64,000 bases of DNA from Fusarium oxysporum f. sp. lycopersici 4287. Taxonomy: Eukaryota; Ascomycota; Sordariomycetes; Hypocreales; Nectriaceae. The position numbers and the translations under genes were made by a program. The notes beneath the pieces were generated by a model that did not search any database, was not told where the DNA came from, and saw only the letters and a program-made list of their open reading frames with translations. Positions 1 through 10,612 of this stretch are shown in pieces (positions within the stretch are counted from its first letter, which is position 1; every line of letters begins with the position of its first letter). The DNA is taken from the NCBI RefSeq assembly GCF_000149955.1, contig NC_030992.1:4108850-4172849 (forward strand). The letters are read 5' to 3'.

Positions 1-34
1 GAGCGAGGGAGAGCAGAGTGACTGCATTGTCGAA

Positions 35-2119
35 ATGGCACCGAAGACCGGCCAGGACATATTTGGCTTCTTTGAGCCTAGGTACGTTGACGATGCATCA
101 TCCATCGAGAAGACGCCAGCGAGGCTCCCTCGTGTCATCCGGGAAGATGAAGCCCCATTGCTGGAGCTGCCTCCAATCGACGCCAACACTCAGATCCGAC
201 TCATCACGCTACTACCGGCAGAGGACCCCTCTGAAGGAGGAAAGAGTATGGACCCAGTTCAATGCACCCTGCAGACGTGCTCTCTCGCCTCAGCCCCAGA
301 ATATGAAGCCTTGTCGTACACTTGGGGACAAATGCATCGTCATCTCCCAATATCGGTGCTAGGAACTGATAATGACAGTGACGGCATAAAGATGTCCCTC
401 CTTGCTACCCCTCAGCTTCAGATGGCACTCCGTCGTTTGAGACGTGCTAGACCGAGGCGGCTGTGGATCGACCAACTCTGCATCAACCAAGAAGATAAAG
501 AAGAATGCGGCGCCCAGGTTCAGCTTATGGGAGATATCTACAAGGCTGCAACCCGAGTTGTTATCTGGATTGGAGAGGACCATGAGGACATGATAATCAC
601 AGACGATTACAAGTTCGAACGGGAGGCTCAACGGCAACTTCTTGCCGATTTGTTCCAGGCCTTCACTGAGAAGTCTGAACATGATGATGATGATGATGAT
701 GATGATGATGCGACAATTGCGGCCCGTCTGGTCGATCTCCGGTTCACATACCACGTACAAGACATCAAGAAACGCAGAATGAGAGCCGTTAGGGATTTTC
801 TCAACCGGCCTTACTTCAGGCGAGCTTGGGTGTTCCAGGAATCCAGCCTTGCTAAAGGACTCGTTGTTCAGTTTGGTCAGCAGGAGTTCGATTTCGCCAC
901 ATTGAAGCGCGTGTTTGACAGTATCAACAGTGCAGCAATCCGAGCCGCGATGCACCGGGATACTTACTCAAGTCTGGCAATAAGCACTGGTGGCTACGAG
1001 ATGATGGACATTATTCAACAAACCCGCGAGGAGCAGCGTTATTTGGGAAACACTATCCCCCCGGACCAAAGTTCACTTCTTCTGAAGCTACTCACTGTTG
1101 TTCGTCGCGTCAACTGCTATCAGAAGCAAGATCTAATCTTTGCCTTTTTGGCGTTTCAGAGAAGCGAAGGTATCGAAGCTACGGGCGGCATGTATGGAAA
1201 ATCGGTCGAAGAGGTATGGACATATACCGCCAAGAGAATAATTCAGTCGTCAGGAAGTCTCGACATATTTGCAGCCTCGTATGGCGGATCGCCAGTATCT
1301 GGTTTTGCTATTCCAACTTGGGTTCCATGTTGGACGAATTGCTTTCCCTTCAGCCGACCGATCGCAACCCCTCTATCTAAGTTTCGTGCCTCCCGCGGGT
1401 TACCGCATGTTTGGATCGAGAACGATGACCCTACCAAACTCACCGTTAAGGGAAAGATTATAAACACAGTCGAGCAGATCCATGGTCATTTCGGCCATTT
1501 TATGCGGTGGAAACACAGCGTGTCGCATTTCCTGGCATTTGACTGGACGGTACAGAAGGTGCAAACATCTATGGTCTTTTCGAGATTCGACCGGCTATTT
1601 GGAGACTACCGTCCCATCAAGGCGGGACTCATAGTCCCGGATCTTATGACAACTTTTCTGGCGGATGGTGCCTTAGGAGCGGAGCAACCACTCCGCACAA
1701 CCGACAAGTATCTCGATGCTGTGAGGGCGCAGGAGAAGCCTCGCGATTTGAGAAAGTGCGGAAGAACCCTTAGCACTGACGAGCAACATCTTGTTGAGTG
1801 TTACGATATGCTCGAAGACTTGGTTCTTGTGGCAGAACACAAATGCATCTTTACGACCGACTATTTCCAAATCGGGATGGCAGCGGATGTAACTATGCTC
1901 GGTGATTTGGTGGTTATCTTACATGGATCGCAAGTCCCATGTATCTTACGTAAAGTGGGGGAGAGTGGGAATGAGTATAAGCTAATCTCTCAGTGCTATC
2001 TACATGGGTGGATGTATGGAAACTCGCCACGGGAGATTTTTGGTAAAGATCCGAGGCAGTATCCTGGAGTCAAGGTTAGATGGTGGGAAGAGGACCCCGA
2101 TGAGTTTATATTAGTTTAA
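35..2119 (+). CDS. HET-domain (heterokaryon incompatibility) protein
   Basis: Single-exon gene of 694 residues starting at the ATG at 35. The HET domain is recognisable by EALSYTWG near residues 91-98 and RLWIDQLCINQEDKEE near 143-158, followed by IYKAATRVVIWIGE, the usual order in this family. HET domains act in fungal non-self recognition, where their activation triggers cell death; the partner of this copy cannot be told from sequence. A run of nine aspartates (about 218-226) is encoded by a pure GAT repeat. The long C-terminal part has no motif I recognise and ends in the tryptophan/acid-rich tail common in HET proteins. No lesion is visible, unlike several neighbours. Confidence 0.93.
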   Translation: MAPKTGQDIFGFFEPRYVDDASSIEKTPARLPRVIREDEAPLLELPPIDANTQIRLITLLPAEDPSEGGKSMDPVQCTLQTCSLASAPEYEALSYTWGQMHRHLPISVLGTDNDSDGIKMSLLATPQLQMALRRLRRARPRRLWIDQLCINQEDKEECGAQVQLMGDIYKAATRVVIWIGEDHEDMIITDDYKFEREAQRQLLADLFQAFTEKSEHDDDDDDDDDATIAARLVDLRFTYHVQDIKKRRMRAVRDFLNRPYFRRAWVFQESSLAKGLVVQFGQQEFDFATLKRVFDSINSAAIRAAMHRDTYSSLAISTGGYEMMDIIQQTREEQRYLGNTIPPDQSSLLLKLLTVVRRVNCYQKQDLIFAFLAFQRSEGIEATGGMYGKSVEEVWTYTAKRIIQSSGSLDIFAASYGGSPVSGFAIPTWVPCWTNCFPFSRPIATPLSKFRASRGLPHVWIENDDPTKLTVKGKIINTVEQIHGHFGHFMRWKHSVSHFLAFDWTVQKVQTSMVFSRFDRLFGDYRPIKAGLIVPDLMTTFLADGALGAEQPLRTTDKYLDAVRAQEKPRDLRKCGRTLSTDEQHLVECYDMLEDLVLVAEHKCIFTTDYFQIGMAADVTMLGDLVVILHGSQVPCILRKVGESGNEYKLISQCYLHGWMYGNSPREIFGKDPRQYPGVKVRWWEEDPDEFILV
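681..710 (+). repeat. (ATG)n/(GAT)n trinucleotide microsatellite inside the HET gene
   Basis: Ten uninterrupted ATG units, read in frame as GAT, encode nine aspartates in the HET protein. Slippage here would change the acidic run length without breaking the frame. The antisense reading yields a poly-isoleucine open frame (359-955) that is only a shadow. Confidence 0.9.
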
Positions 2120-2872
2120 ATATCGAGTTCCCTAGCACTTCATAACAACATCAATTGTAACGTACATGATGAGCGAGCGACCAGGACAAGCGAGTGGCCC
2201 ACTACTACTACTGTGCGCAGTCATGCTGGTAATTCGAATAAATATAATAAATCTGGCCCATGGACATTGCTGGGTTATCTGGGCGGTTAATAGGCGGACG
2301 GGTACCCGTGCTAGTCCTGTAGTCTAAAATTAATTATTAATTTGAAAAGTCAATTAGTATAGGGTAGATTTAACTTTTACTAGGGGTTACCTTAGAACTC
2401 TAGTTAATAGATAGCTATATATTTACGTAGATTAATATTTTAATAATAGTATATTAAGTTCTGGCTTTAATATATTAATATTTATTATAATATATAAAAC
2501 TTAAGTGTTATTTAATTATATTTATCTTTAACTTATATTTCTATTATTATATTACCTTATAACCTAATTTAACTTATTATTAAAATATTATATTACTTAT
2601 AATTTTTTAATATATGTCACGGGTCAGGCTCGGGAATACAGGTGAACAGGGAACGCTTTAGGCGGATAGGTTCTATTGCTACGGATAGGCACTGCCGGCA
2701 GGTCAGGCTCTATTGACAAGACGTAGCTCGAGGAGCTACGTTCGGGAGCTATCTGGCGGTCGGTCAAGATCTTCTGCGATAACGTATCGCCACGTGACTG
2801 AGATCCACTTGGCCTATCGGTCTAGGGTAACCTGGTCTGGTCTTACGCTGTGACAATATAAAATACTACGCC
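2120..2872. other. Intergenic, with A+T-rich RIP-like block (about 2320-2620)
   Basis: No gene is visible. The stretch from about 2320 to 2620 consists almost wholly of A and T with many TA/TTA/ATA steps and no usable frame, the look of DNA mutated by repeat-induced point mutation or of an old A+T-rich repeat. The boundaries on both sides are abrupt, returning to balanced base composition. A 9-bp-armed inverted repeat (2721-2741) lies on the Helitron side. Confidence 0.7.
2721..2741. repeat. Short perfect inverted repeat (9-bp arms, 3-nt loop)
   Basis: The arms ACGTAGCTC and GAGCTACGT flank GAG, so either strand could form a tight hairpin. It lies between the A+T-rich block and the Helitron open frames. 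It might mark an element end, but no CTRR-type terminus could be fixed beside it. Confidence 0.6.
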
Positions 2873-2911
2873 ACCCCATGCACATTGGAGCGGCGATGGG
2901 GCGCATGGGGT
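2873..2911 (-). repeat. Inverted repeat just past the Helitron helicase stop
   Basis: ACCCCATGC (2873-2881) and GCATGGGGT (2903-2911) are perfect 9-bp complementary arms with a 21-nt loop. They lie immediately 3' of the helicase stop codon on the minus strand. Helitrons carry a hairpin near the 3' end, but usually with a shorter loop and a following CTRR that I do not see, so this may instead be a transcript terminator-like structure. Confidence 0.5.
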
Positions 2912-2915
2912 AGCC

Positions 2916-5900
2916 TCAGCCGAAGGCCGTGTGTCCGCGGGCCGGGAAGCTATTACTACTACTACGTACTGATCCAGTGCCATGGCCATTCTTGGTATTA
3001 TATATCATGTAAGGACTCCGTGTAAGAACCTGTCGTTTCCTAAGCTCCTGATCCCTCATCTTCATCTTCATGCCATCCGGGGGAGACCCGTAGACCAGGT
3101 GATTACGATCAAATGGCGCATCTAACATCAAACCCTCAAGCGTTTTTACACGAGAGACAGCCACGTAGCTTAAACCGGTCTGAAAGTCCCGGCAGGAGAG
3201 ATCCGTCACGATCATATCTTCTGTGATGCTTTGTGACTTGTGCACGGTAATAGCGTAGCATACGATCAGGGGAAACTGCGTGCGAGCGCAGAGAGTGGCT
3301 CCGATGAGAAAGTCTCTCTCAACTGGGAGAATTGGGACAATCTTTTTGCCATCGGGGGTGGTCAGGAACACCGGTCCGTTGTACTTGTCAAACTCCATCA
3401 TGATAACACAAGGAGGATCTTGGATGGGGTCAGCCCCGGGTGCCCAGCCGATGTCGTAAACCGTACCGCGAGCGCCGTTGCAGAGGCCAACGGGCTGCCA
3501 AAGGTTAGACGTCAGCATCAGACGAGCGCCAATGCATATAGGGATCTGCTTCGCAAGGTTGCCCGCCTTGTCATCAGGGGCAGCAGCCGCACCAGGGCCG
3601 ACGTTCTTAGCTTTGACCTGGACGACTGGCCGGCCGAGGCGGTCGAGGTGATAGTGGTTATACTCGTTCACCCTATCTTTGGTAGCGTATACTCGCAGGG
3701 CGCTGGAAAACCTCGCGACCTCTCGATCGTCTAGTTTTGCCTGCACGCGGGTGGACAGGAGCTTCCAAGACTCCATAGATAGTTGGAGCAGCCGCAGTTC
3801 CCCGAGAGCTGTGCGAAACGCCTCCTGGTCGTCGCCGCGCTGCCTCTGAACAACCTTCAAGAATACTGATTTATCGAAGCGCCTATATGCGTTCCTGCCC
3901 TTGATCTCTACTCCCTGCACCTCTTTGTCGTAACAAAGCGGCTTCTGTAGCACAGGGGGAAGCTGGAAGAAGTCACCAATCCAAGAGGATGTTCAGGCCG
4001 CCAAAGAACTCCTCATTCCTGTTCGGGAAACGCCTCGCGGAGACGGTCATCGATCCCACGATAGCTGACGCAGTCCTAGCATGCTCTTCTCATCGATGAT
4101 GAGGTACTTGATATCCTTCAGCTTCTTCTGGAGCTGGGTCTTATCAACGGGAGATAGAGGCTTGAAGTCCTTATTGATTGGGAGGTGTAACAGGGAGTGC
4201 AAGGTAGTGCCCGATATCTGGTTTCCTGCGACGCCCGTTGGCGCAGCACGCCAAACAGGTGTCCCCCTCCCCCCTGTCGCGGATTGGAGGTGCGCGGAGA
4301 GCAGGTTAATGAGGTATGACTTGCCAGTGCCGCCTCCGCCATCCACATGGAGTAGCAACTGAGAGGGATCCTGGGTCAGGAAGTGGCCCATCACCGTATC
4401 GTATACTATGCGCTGCTCTGGATTTAGGGAATCGCGAGCCTCCAAGGGCTGATCATCCACATCAAGGTCAAGGGTGTTTTCCGCTTTGCGTTGCTTCCAG
4501 TAGTCGCTGTTGAGAATGCCATCATCGGCATACCGCCCAACACGAGGGGTCCAATCGTAATTGATGTCAATGTCTCGGCGGCCGAGGATGTCGATGTCCT
4601 CTTCCTCCAGTGGGCGGTCAGGTAGCATGCGGGCGAGTTCATGCCAGTCCTCCTCCGCGATGGGCTCCTCATGGATCTCAAGCTCAAATTCATCCTCCTC
4701 TGCCGTCAATTCATCTGTATCTGGTTCCCCATAATGATCGTCCGCATGGGTATCATGGTGCTGTCTGCAGTGCATGTACGCAGCCGTGAAGGAATCGAAC
4801 CGCTGCCCGCCCACAACGAGCAACTCTTCTGGAGAGCGATGTGGATGAACCATCATCAATTTAACACGGCAGAAGTCGTTAAACTGGGAAGAGGCCTCCA
4901 TAGACTTGTATCGAGGGAAGTAAGACAGGACTCTCTTCTTCGCGTGAGCAGCGAGTCTCCTCCACGTGTTGAGATTGTACGATTGCAGGTATTCGAGATA
5001 GGTTATATCCTCATGCTGGTCCTTTCTCTCTAGATATTTCCTGTAGCTGCCGATGGCCTCGTTGACATCTCCGTCCACACGATACGAACGTGCCTGTCGC
5101 TCCAACGGACGGCAGTCCACGGTGACAACCATACGGGTGCCTTCTTGCAGCGGAATGTTAAGCAGCAGATGGGAAATCTCCTGCGCCGAGTAATCTCTCT
5201 CGGCAATCAGCTTGTTCATCAGGCGAGAGGAGAAGGACAACAGGGGCTGAACGTGCGATGTGTGAGGCAAGACCTGGTCTGCAAGCCTGGCGAAAGACTC
5301 GGTCTTCTTCTCAGATTTACTGCAATACTTCGCAGCGTACGTAATAACCGCCTGTAAGCTGGTGCAAGGAGATATGTCGATATTGGCTAGCCAGCCTAGG
5401 ATAATCGCAGGATTGAAGTTATTCATGAGGCTGTCATTCCGGGCCGCCTCAAAGACATAGTACGACCTGCCTTCCTTCCTGATCACTGCGGCCAGCTCCC
5501 GCAAGGCACGAGGGAAGTCAAAACGACACTCCCTCTCTGGATTGGCAACGTTTGCCGCCTCGATATCCGCAGCGGCACCTTCCATGTCCCTCGCCAGATC
5601 ACCGGTTCTCTTCCTCACGCGCAAGCAGTACGTGGTATTGCACTTGTGGCGCTGGCAGCGGTTGACGATTTGTGAGAGCCGCAGGAATGTCATCTCTATG
5701 CTCAGGGGATCCACGCTCAGGGGATTACCCTCACCCTGAGGCATAGTCCTACTCGGCTCAGGGTTAATGGCAGTGACGTGGAATCCCCATGTGCGTGCAA
5801 ATACATCACGAGCCGCTTCGTCCTCCATGTCGGCCCCTGGACAATTATCCATCCAGTACAGGCCGTGGTTGTGTGGGCTACCACGGCCTTGCCATTCGTA

Positions 5901-7655
5901 CCGATCCCAGTAATCTGTGATGCTGAACTTCTTACTTAGCACGATATCCCGAAAGAGGGTGTATCGGCGGTAGAAGTGGAAAGCAGCAATGTGAGGGTTC
6001 TGCCGCAATAGGCGGCGCGATAGAGCCATCCTCTCCGGCTCGGTGGCGGCTAGCCAGTCGTCATACTGGGGCATGTGCTGGTAGAGACTCCGCCAGTGTA
6101 AATCTGCCGGGCTAAACGTGATGAATGCACCAGGACAACCAAGGTTATAGGCATAGGCCTCGAGGTCCTGCCTCTTTTTGTTCCAGAATGGACGCGTACC
6201 GCGAATAGACACCGCATGCCTTGTGATCGAGTTGATCAGCGCCTGCGCCTCGGGGTCCTCGCTGTGTTCCAGCGCCTGAATAAGTTGCTCTCGCGTCAGC
6301 GGCTGCTGTCTCCCATCATGTTGCTTCACGAAGAATCTGGACCGCGAACGTGCTTGTGACCGCATTAGCGTGTTGAAGGCGACGAAGCGGAAGGTCGGGT
6401 GGCGTGCAAAACGCCCGTCGTGCCAGCGCATCGCGTGCTCTGACGTAATCCTTGTAATCAATGGAGCGCAATCGAGGTTCAACAAAGTCGGCTCTACCGT
6501 CAGGAAAGAGGCACTGAAACCCCAAGGAGAGTAGGGCATGAGAGCGATTGAGCTCATTAATGGGTGTGTGTCGTATATTCCGGGAGCTGCAGCTCGGTGC
6601 TGCGCCTGCGCCTGGAAGCTTGTGGAAAGCTCTGAATCAGCTTCCCGACTCTCCGGCGAGAATAGACCGCAGAGCATCGAGCTCCGTGTCCTTTGCCAAC
6701 ATGTCTGGCACTGCAGCCTCGTCCTCCAGGTCAGGCTCTGCCTCCTGATCTTCCTCGGGTCCAACATCCGCAGCCTCCACCTGACTCTGGGGGATGGCAT
6801 CCAGGACATTGCCATCTTGGGGCAAATTGATTTTAGCCTCTTCTTCGTCGATGACGACGCATCGATACCCAGGATGATGGCGCCGGAGGTAGTCTAGCCA
6901 TATGACAACCGGCTGGCGGCGGACACGGAACTGGCGGGTGAATTGCCGACTAAGAATTGCGTGGGACGACGTATTGGCAGGACGTAGTAATACAATGTTC
7001 AACTCCTGCGGCAGAAGCGGGAGCTGGTTGTACACTAAGCCAACCTCACGGAGAAAGTGAACTACGTGCCCCCGATACTTGTACTGCTGCCCTCGCACAA
7101 GCATAATGTTCACGTGGACGTGAACACGAGCAATCAAAGACTCTTCGGTAGGCGTAAGCTGGGGCAACCGGGCCGGTACAGGGCCAAAGTCGAGCTGATT
7201 ATCCGCAGAGAAGAAGTACGGCTCGTCGGGGTGGCGTTTCTCATCTTTTCGATAACAACGCGCACAAATGCCATCGCAATCGATCTTCATCTGGAACCAA
7301 CACTCCCGGCATCGACCGCAAAACTGCATTTGGTCATTGTCCAGCTTTGTCCAGAACTCGCGGAGGATTGCCTTATCGCGACCAGTCAAGGCGCAAGCCT
7401 CAAGGTCGCCATTCCACACCGGATCTTGCGCATGAAAGACCGCCGATTCTTCAGGTGGAATTATCACTGGACTCCGAATACGCCGTGGCGGCATCGACGA
7501 TCGAGTTTGCCTTCGAGATTTTCTTGGCCGCCCTCCTGTACCAGGGGCAGGACCACGGCGACCACGCCTTAGCTGTGCGGAAAGCTGCCGCAAGCGATGG
7601 CGAAGAGGGCTTCCATCCACGCAATCATTATCGTCGTTCTCGTCTTCGTCCCCTA
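2916..7655 (-). pseudogene. Helitron Rep/helicase pseudogene
   Basis: From the N-terminus: CGRCRECW and CDGICARCYRK cysteine motifs (DUF6570-like), Rep domain with SPHNHGLYW (about 5860-5882) and ITYAAKYCSKSEK (about 5315-5350), then helicase with Walker A GGGGTGKS (about 4318-4341), Walker B LIIDEKSM (about 4080-4105) and the late motifs ITVHKSQSI and SYVAVSRVK. Lesions seen: an in-frame TGA at 6637-6639, with homologous coding continuing beyond it in the same frame; a one-base insertion at about 6441; and at least three indels between 4055 and 3975, just after the Walker B motif. Another frame change or lost intron lies near 7655. The family normally encodes one protein well over 1,000 residues long, so this is a dead copy. 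Confidence 0.88.
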
Positions 7656-7867
7656 GATCGAATCAGACTCTACCCCTAATTGTTTGAGGTACCTCCGTGG
7701 TCGATCAGGTGAAAGCAGCAAGTTGAAATAGTCATCGGCGTCAATATCAGATTCAGAGAACTGTCCCCTGTCATCCCCTTCCTTGATTATCCCATCCCCA
7801 TCTAGAAACCCACTCGGTCGTAGTTGATCTTGACTCCCATCTACGTTCCGTGGTTAGCCTGAACAAA

Positions 7868-8662
7868 CTACTGGGGCCACAGAACAAGGATACCTTCTCC
7901 AGGACCCTCAAAATCTTCCAAGAAGCCAAGTTGAGATATTGTGGGAGTCAGTGACACAGTCTCCCCTGCACGGCGTCGTGAACGATGGTCGCGCTGGATA
8001 ACAGCCAGCTTGGCCCTCGCCCCAGCCTTCAAGGAATCATCTTGCGAGTCCTTCCCCCCCTTGTGGAACCTGGTGGCCAAGTAAGGGTAATCCACACCAG
8101 GTGTGCTGCTTCGAAGAGTAGATGGATCAGAATGTGAGACGAGTGGATGGGTCGTTGGCTGCACAGGCGGTGACGGAGCTAGAGCCCGGAAGAGCCGCGA
8201 GCTTTGTTGGGTTGGTGGAATTGGCGTCCCTAGCACTACGTGCGGCTGGCTAATTGACTCTCCGAATAAACTCCTAGCTGTATGAAGTTGCCGTAGCTTC
8301 TCTGGCGATGTAGGCTGGGTTCCGGATCTCTCGTTGGGAGGCGATAGGCCAGCATCTCCTTCGGTTCTCTTCGTGGCAGGTCTGCCAGGTGAGGATGGAC
8401 GAAGTGCAATGTTCCGCAGCGTCTGGAGCACGACTTTGGATCTAGAATGCTTCATTTGATGAGGGTTAAGAGACTTATAGACGAGGAAGGCAGAACTTAC
8501 ATGAGAAACGCGCTGGTTACGGCAGTCTATGCATTGCTTAGTTTGCCCAGCAGACTGCCTCTTTGCTCTGAAGGCACTCTCCGGTCTCTCCTCCCCACAA
8601 CGAGCACAAACAACGAAGAGTAAATCAGTAGAGAGCTCTTCGGGGTTGAGACCGATATCCAT
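7868..8662 (-). CDS. CxxC zinc-knuckle protein, probable N-terminal part of the Helitron gene
   Basis: A 264-residue open frame beginning MDIGLNPEEL, with CARCGEERPESAF and CIDCRNQR near the start (two CxxC pairs about 18 residues apart). Similar knuckles begin many fungal Helitron proteins, and the frame lies upstream of, and in the same direction as, the Rep/helicase remains, so I infer it is the first part of that gene rather than separate. A GTAAGT at about 8501 could be a donor site, in which case the downstream part of this frame is not all coding. After the knuckles the sequence is low-complexity, rich in Ser, Pro and Arg. Confidence 0.5.
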   Translation of the reverse strand: MDIGLNPEELSTDLLFVVCARCGEERPESAFRAKRQSAGQTKQCIDCRNQRVSHVSSAFLVYKSLNPHQMKHSRSKVVLQTLRNIALRPSSPGRPATKRTEGDAGLSPPNERSGTQPTSPEKLRQLHTARSLFGESISQPHVVLGTPIPPTQQSSRLFRALAPSPPVQPTTHPLVSHSDPSTLRSSTPGVDYPYLATRFHKGGKDSQDDSLKAGARAKLAVIQRDHRSRRRAGETVSLTPTISQLGFLEDFEGPGEGILVLWPQ

Positions 8663-9434
8663 TACTCAATCAACGAGGCCATATCGAGACCTGTCGAATT
8701 GGGGAGATGAATTGAACGCGTGGTACTGGCACAGTACTGAGTAAACAAACAATTCCAAATGGACGCAAGCTGCCGGCACTCCGCGTGAGCCTTTCAGGGG
8801 CCAGCACCGATTGGCCCCACTCTTTTGGTGCCATCAGCCAGTTGCGCGTTCTTTCGCGGCTGGCCATACAAAATCTGGACCAATCAGATTCCGAGAAACT
8901 TATTTATCCCTGTCTGCACCAAACCCTCATTACTCGGGAAAACTTATGAATTAATGTAGAGTCAGCCTTCGGCTGAATAATAGATATTTTTTTATAATTC
9001 TTTAAAATTATAAAAAGAAATATAATATAAAAATATATTTAAACTTAAACGTATTAATATTTATAAATTATTAAAGTTAAATAATTATAACTCGGTTAAT
9101 TATTATTAGTAATTATTATATAATAATATATTTTATACTAAGAATTAAGATTTTTAAGTTATTTTAATATTCTTTTTAAGTATATATATTAGCCTTAAGA
9201 GATTTATTTAAGTATTTTCAAAATTTAATATAATTTAAATATTTATTACCTCTTAGGAGGTAAAGCTTTATTAAGTTAATATTATTATAATTAGCTGCCT
9301 TAATTATAGCCTAACCCTAGCTATATATATACTAGCTAAAAAGCCTTACTTTTAGTTAGCCTTAATTATTACGACCCCAACAGTTTCATCACGTGTACCC
9401 CACATTTTCCACCAATCACCACATCTCCTGTTGA
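8663..9434. other. Intergenic with A+T-rich RIP-like block (about 8965-9375)
   Basis: Balanced sequence to about 8960, then roughly 400 bp of nearly pure A/T with no usable frame, closely resembling the block at 2320-2620 on the other side of the Helitron. A short stem (CAGCC TTC GGCTG, about 8963-8975) sits at the near border. No gene is seen. Confidence 0.7.
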
Positions 9435-9534
9435 AGACGATCAGCGCCAAGGCTCCACGATCATAGCTGATCCACCACGATCAGTACTGATCCGCTTGGA
9501 TCATTACCGATCCTTTGACAACCTCAGTGATCCT
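9435..9534 (+). repeat. 20-bp imperfect tandem repeat forming a GATC ladder with exact 10-bp register
   Basis: Five 20-bp units run from 9435 to 9534; units 2 and 3 (9455-9494) match at 16 of 20 bases and units 3 and 4 at 14 of 20. GATC occurs at 9439, 9459, 9469, 9479, 9489, 9499, 9509 and 9529, all in one 10-bp register, with GATT at 9539 in the same phase. The spacing of about one helical turn puts every site on the same DNA face. No function is known to me. Confidence 0.75.
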
Positions 9535-10612
9535 CCCAGATTACCTTTAGTATATAGATTACATTTATTTGCACTTTTATAGATTCTAGCTCACCAGCTA
9601 TTAATAAAACTTCATTATATTGATTAAGCCTAACACGCATTGAATCTACCATTAAGAGACGTGACACTTCGACAAGCTCAGCATCACGCCCTACGCAATC
9701 TGCCAACAATAAACCTAGCACGGCTTAGTTTATCCACAGTTGGAAACCAACCGTCACATTAATCGCCTGCTATTTAGGGGACTTGGGCAAGCAGTTGCGA
9801 TGCTGATACTCTTTGACTCAAGCAAATGATGATCAGCTACGATTCACTAGTTACCAGGTAGACTACGAATGCATACAGCTCATAGATGACGATTCCAAAC
9901 CTCGGCTCATTCTCTGAAACCTGATTTAATTTATGCGTTTTGAACGCCAGGCCACGGAGGAGTCTCGCCTCCTAAGCCTTCCAAGCTGGTGAGGTCAGCT
10001 ATGAAATCGAGATAGCTATCGTCCAGCAACGCCTGGGAAGACGCTGGCACCGATTGCGGTGTCGCCTTAATTAGGCTGCCACAAAGTCAGACCGCACTCA
10101 CATTAAATGCTCACAGGTAGAGTTTATACCGACTTTTTCGCAGATCCGTAGTATGCATTGCAAGAATTCCGCTGCTCGACAGGTTGCTAGATACTCAGGG
10201 GCGAGTTACGGAAGTGTCTGGGCGGCAAGCATAATACAATATTTTTGTTCAACCGTGGACTTTTAAAGCTGTAGCTGACCTTCATAATCATGAGACCTAA
10301 GTGGAGATGATGGCGAAGCAAGCCACGGTGGTGTTTAAAGACTGGCATCACATAAGAGGTCGGGTTGTAGAGCTGGTGATGCCGACGTACTGAGATACAT
10401 CATGGTCCGGAACGAGTTGGCCGTATTCAAATGAGTTGGCTAATTCTATGACTGCTGCGGATGAAGTAGGAGATATACCAAGGCTGGGTTGGCAAGTGAC
10501 CGTGGTGTGTCTGCCTTTACTTGAGCCAGTAAATTATGCTGGGAGCCTTATATAAAAGTCAAATTAGAAATAGCTCGCTTTGGAGGGAACCTTTAATAGT
10601 GCTATAATTAAC
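9535..10612. other. Intergenic, no gene recognised
   Basis: Only short frames occur. The 65-residue minus-strand frame at 9524-9721 is isolated, overlaps the end of the repeat ladder and has no recognisable motif. The rest has ordinary base composition with no coding signal I can support. Confidence 0.5.

Larger units (their letters stand above)
2916..8662 (-). mobile_element. Degenerate fungal Helitron (rolling-circle transposon)
   Basis: The minus strand carries, in order, a CxxC zinc-knuckle segment, a cysteine-rich DUF6570-like segment, a Helitron_like_N Rep domain with an HUH-type motif and tyrosines, and a PIF1-family helicase. This is the layout of autonomous fungal Helitrons, which transpose by rolling-circle replication. 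The coding region is broken in several places (see the pseudogene entry), so this copy cannot make a full Rep/helicase. True ends (5' TC, 3' CTRR) could not be fixed; the limits given are those of the coding remains. A+T-rich blocks lie on both sides. Confidence 0.88.

Noticed and set aside
359..955. 198-codon minus-strand frame with a poly-isoleucine run
   Set aside because: It is the antisense of the HET gene and its GAT repeat; the sense strand has clear HET motifs.
2721..2741. Palindrome considered as the Helitron 3' terminal hairpin
   Set aside because: No CTRR follows at the usual distance on the minus strand, so the end cannot be placed there.
9524..9721. 65-codon minus-strand frame by the GATC ladder
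   Set aside because: Short, starts near the repeat, no motif or splice partners.
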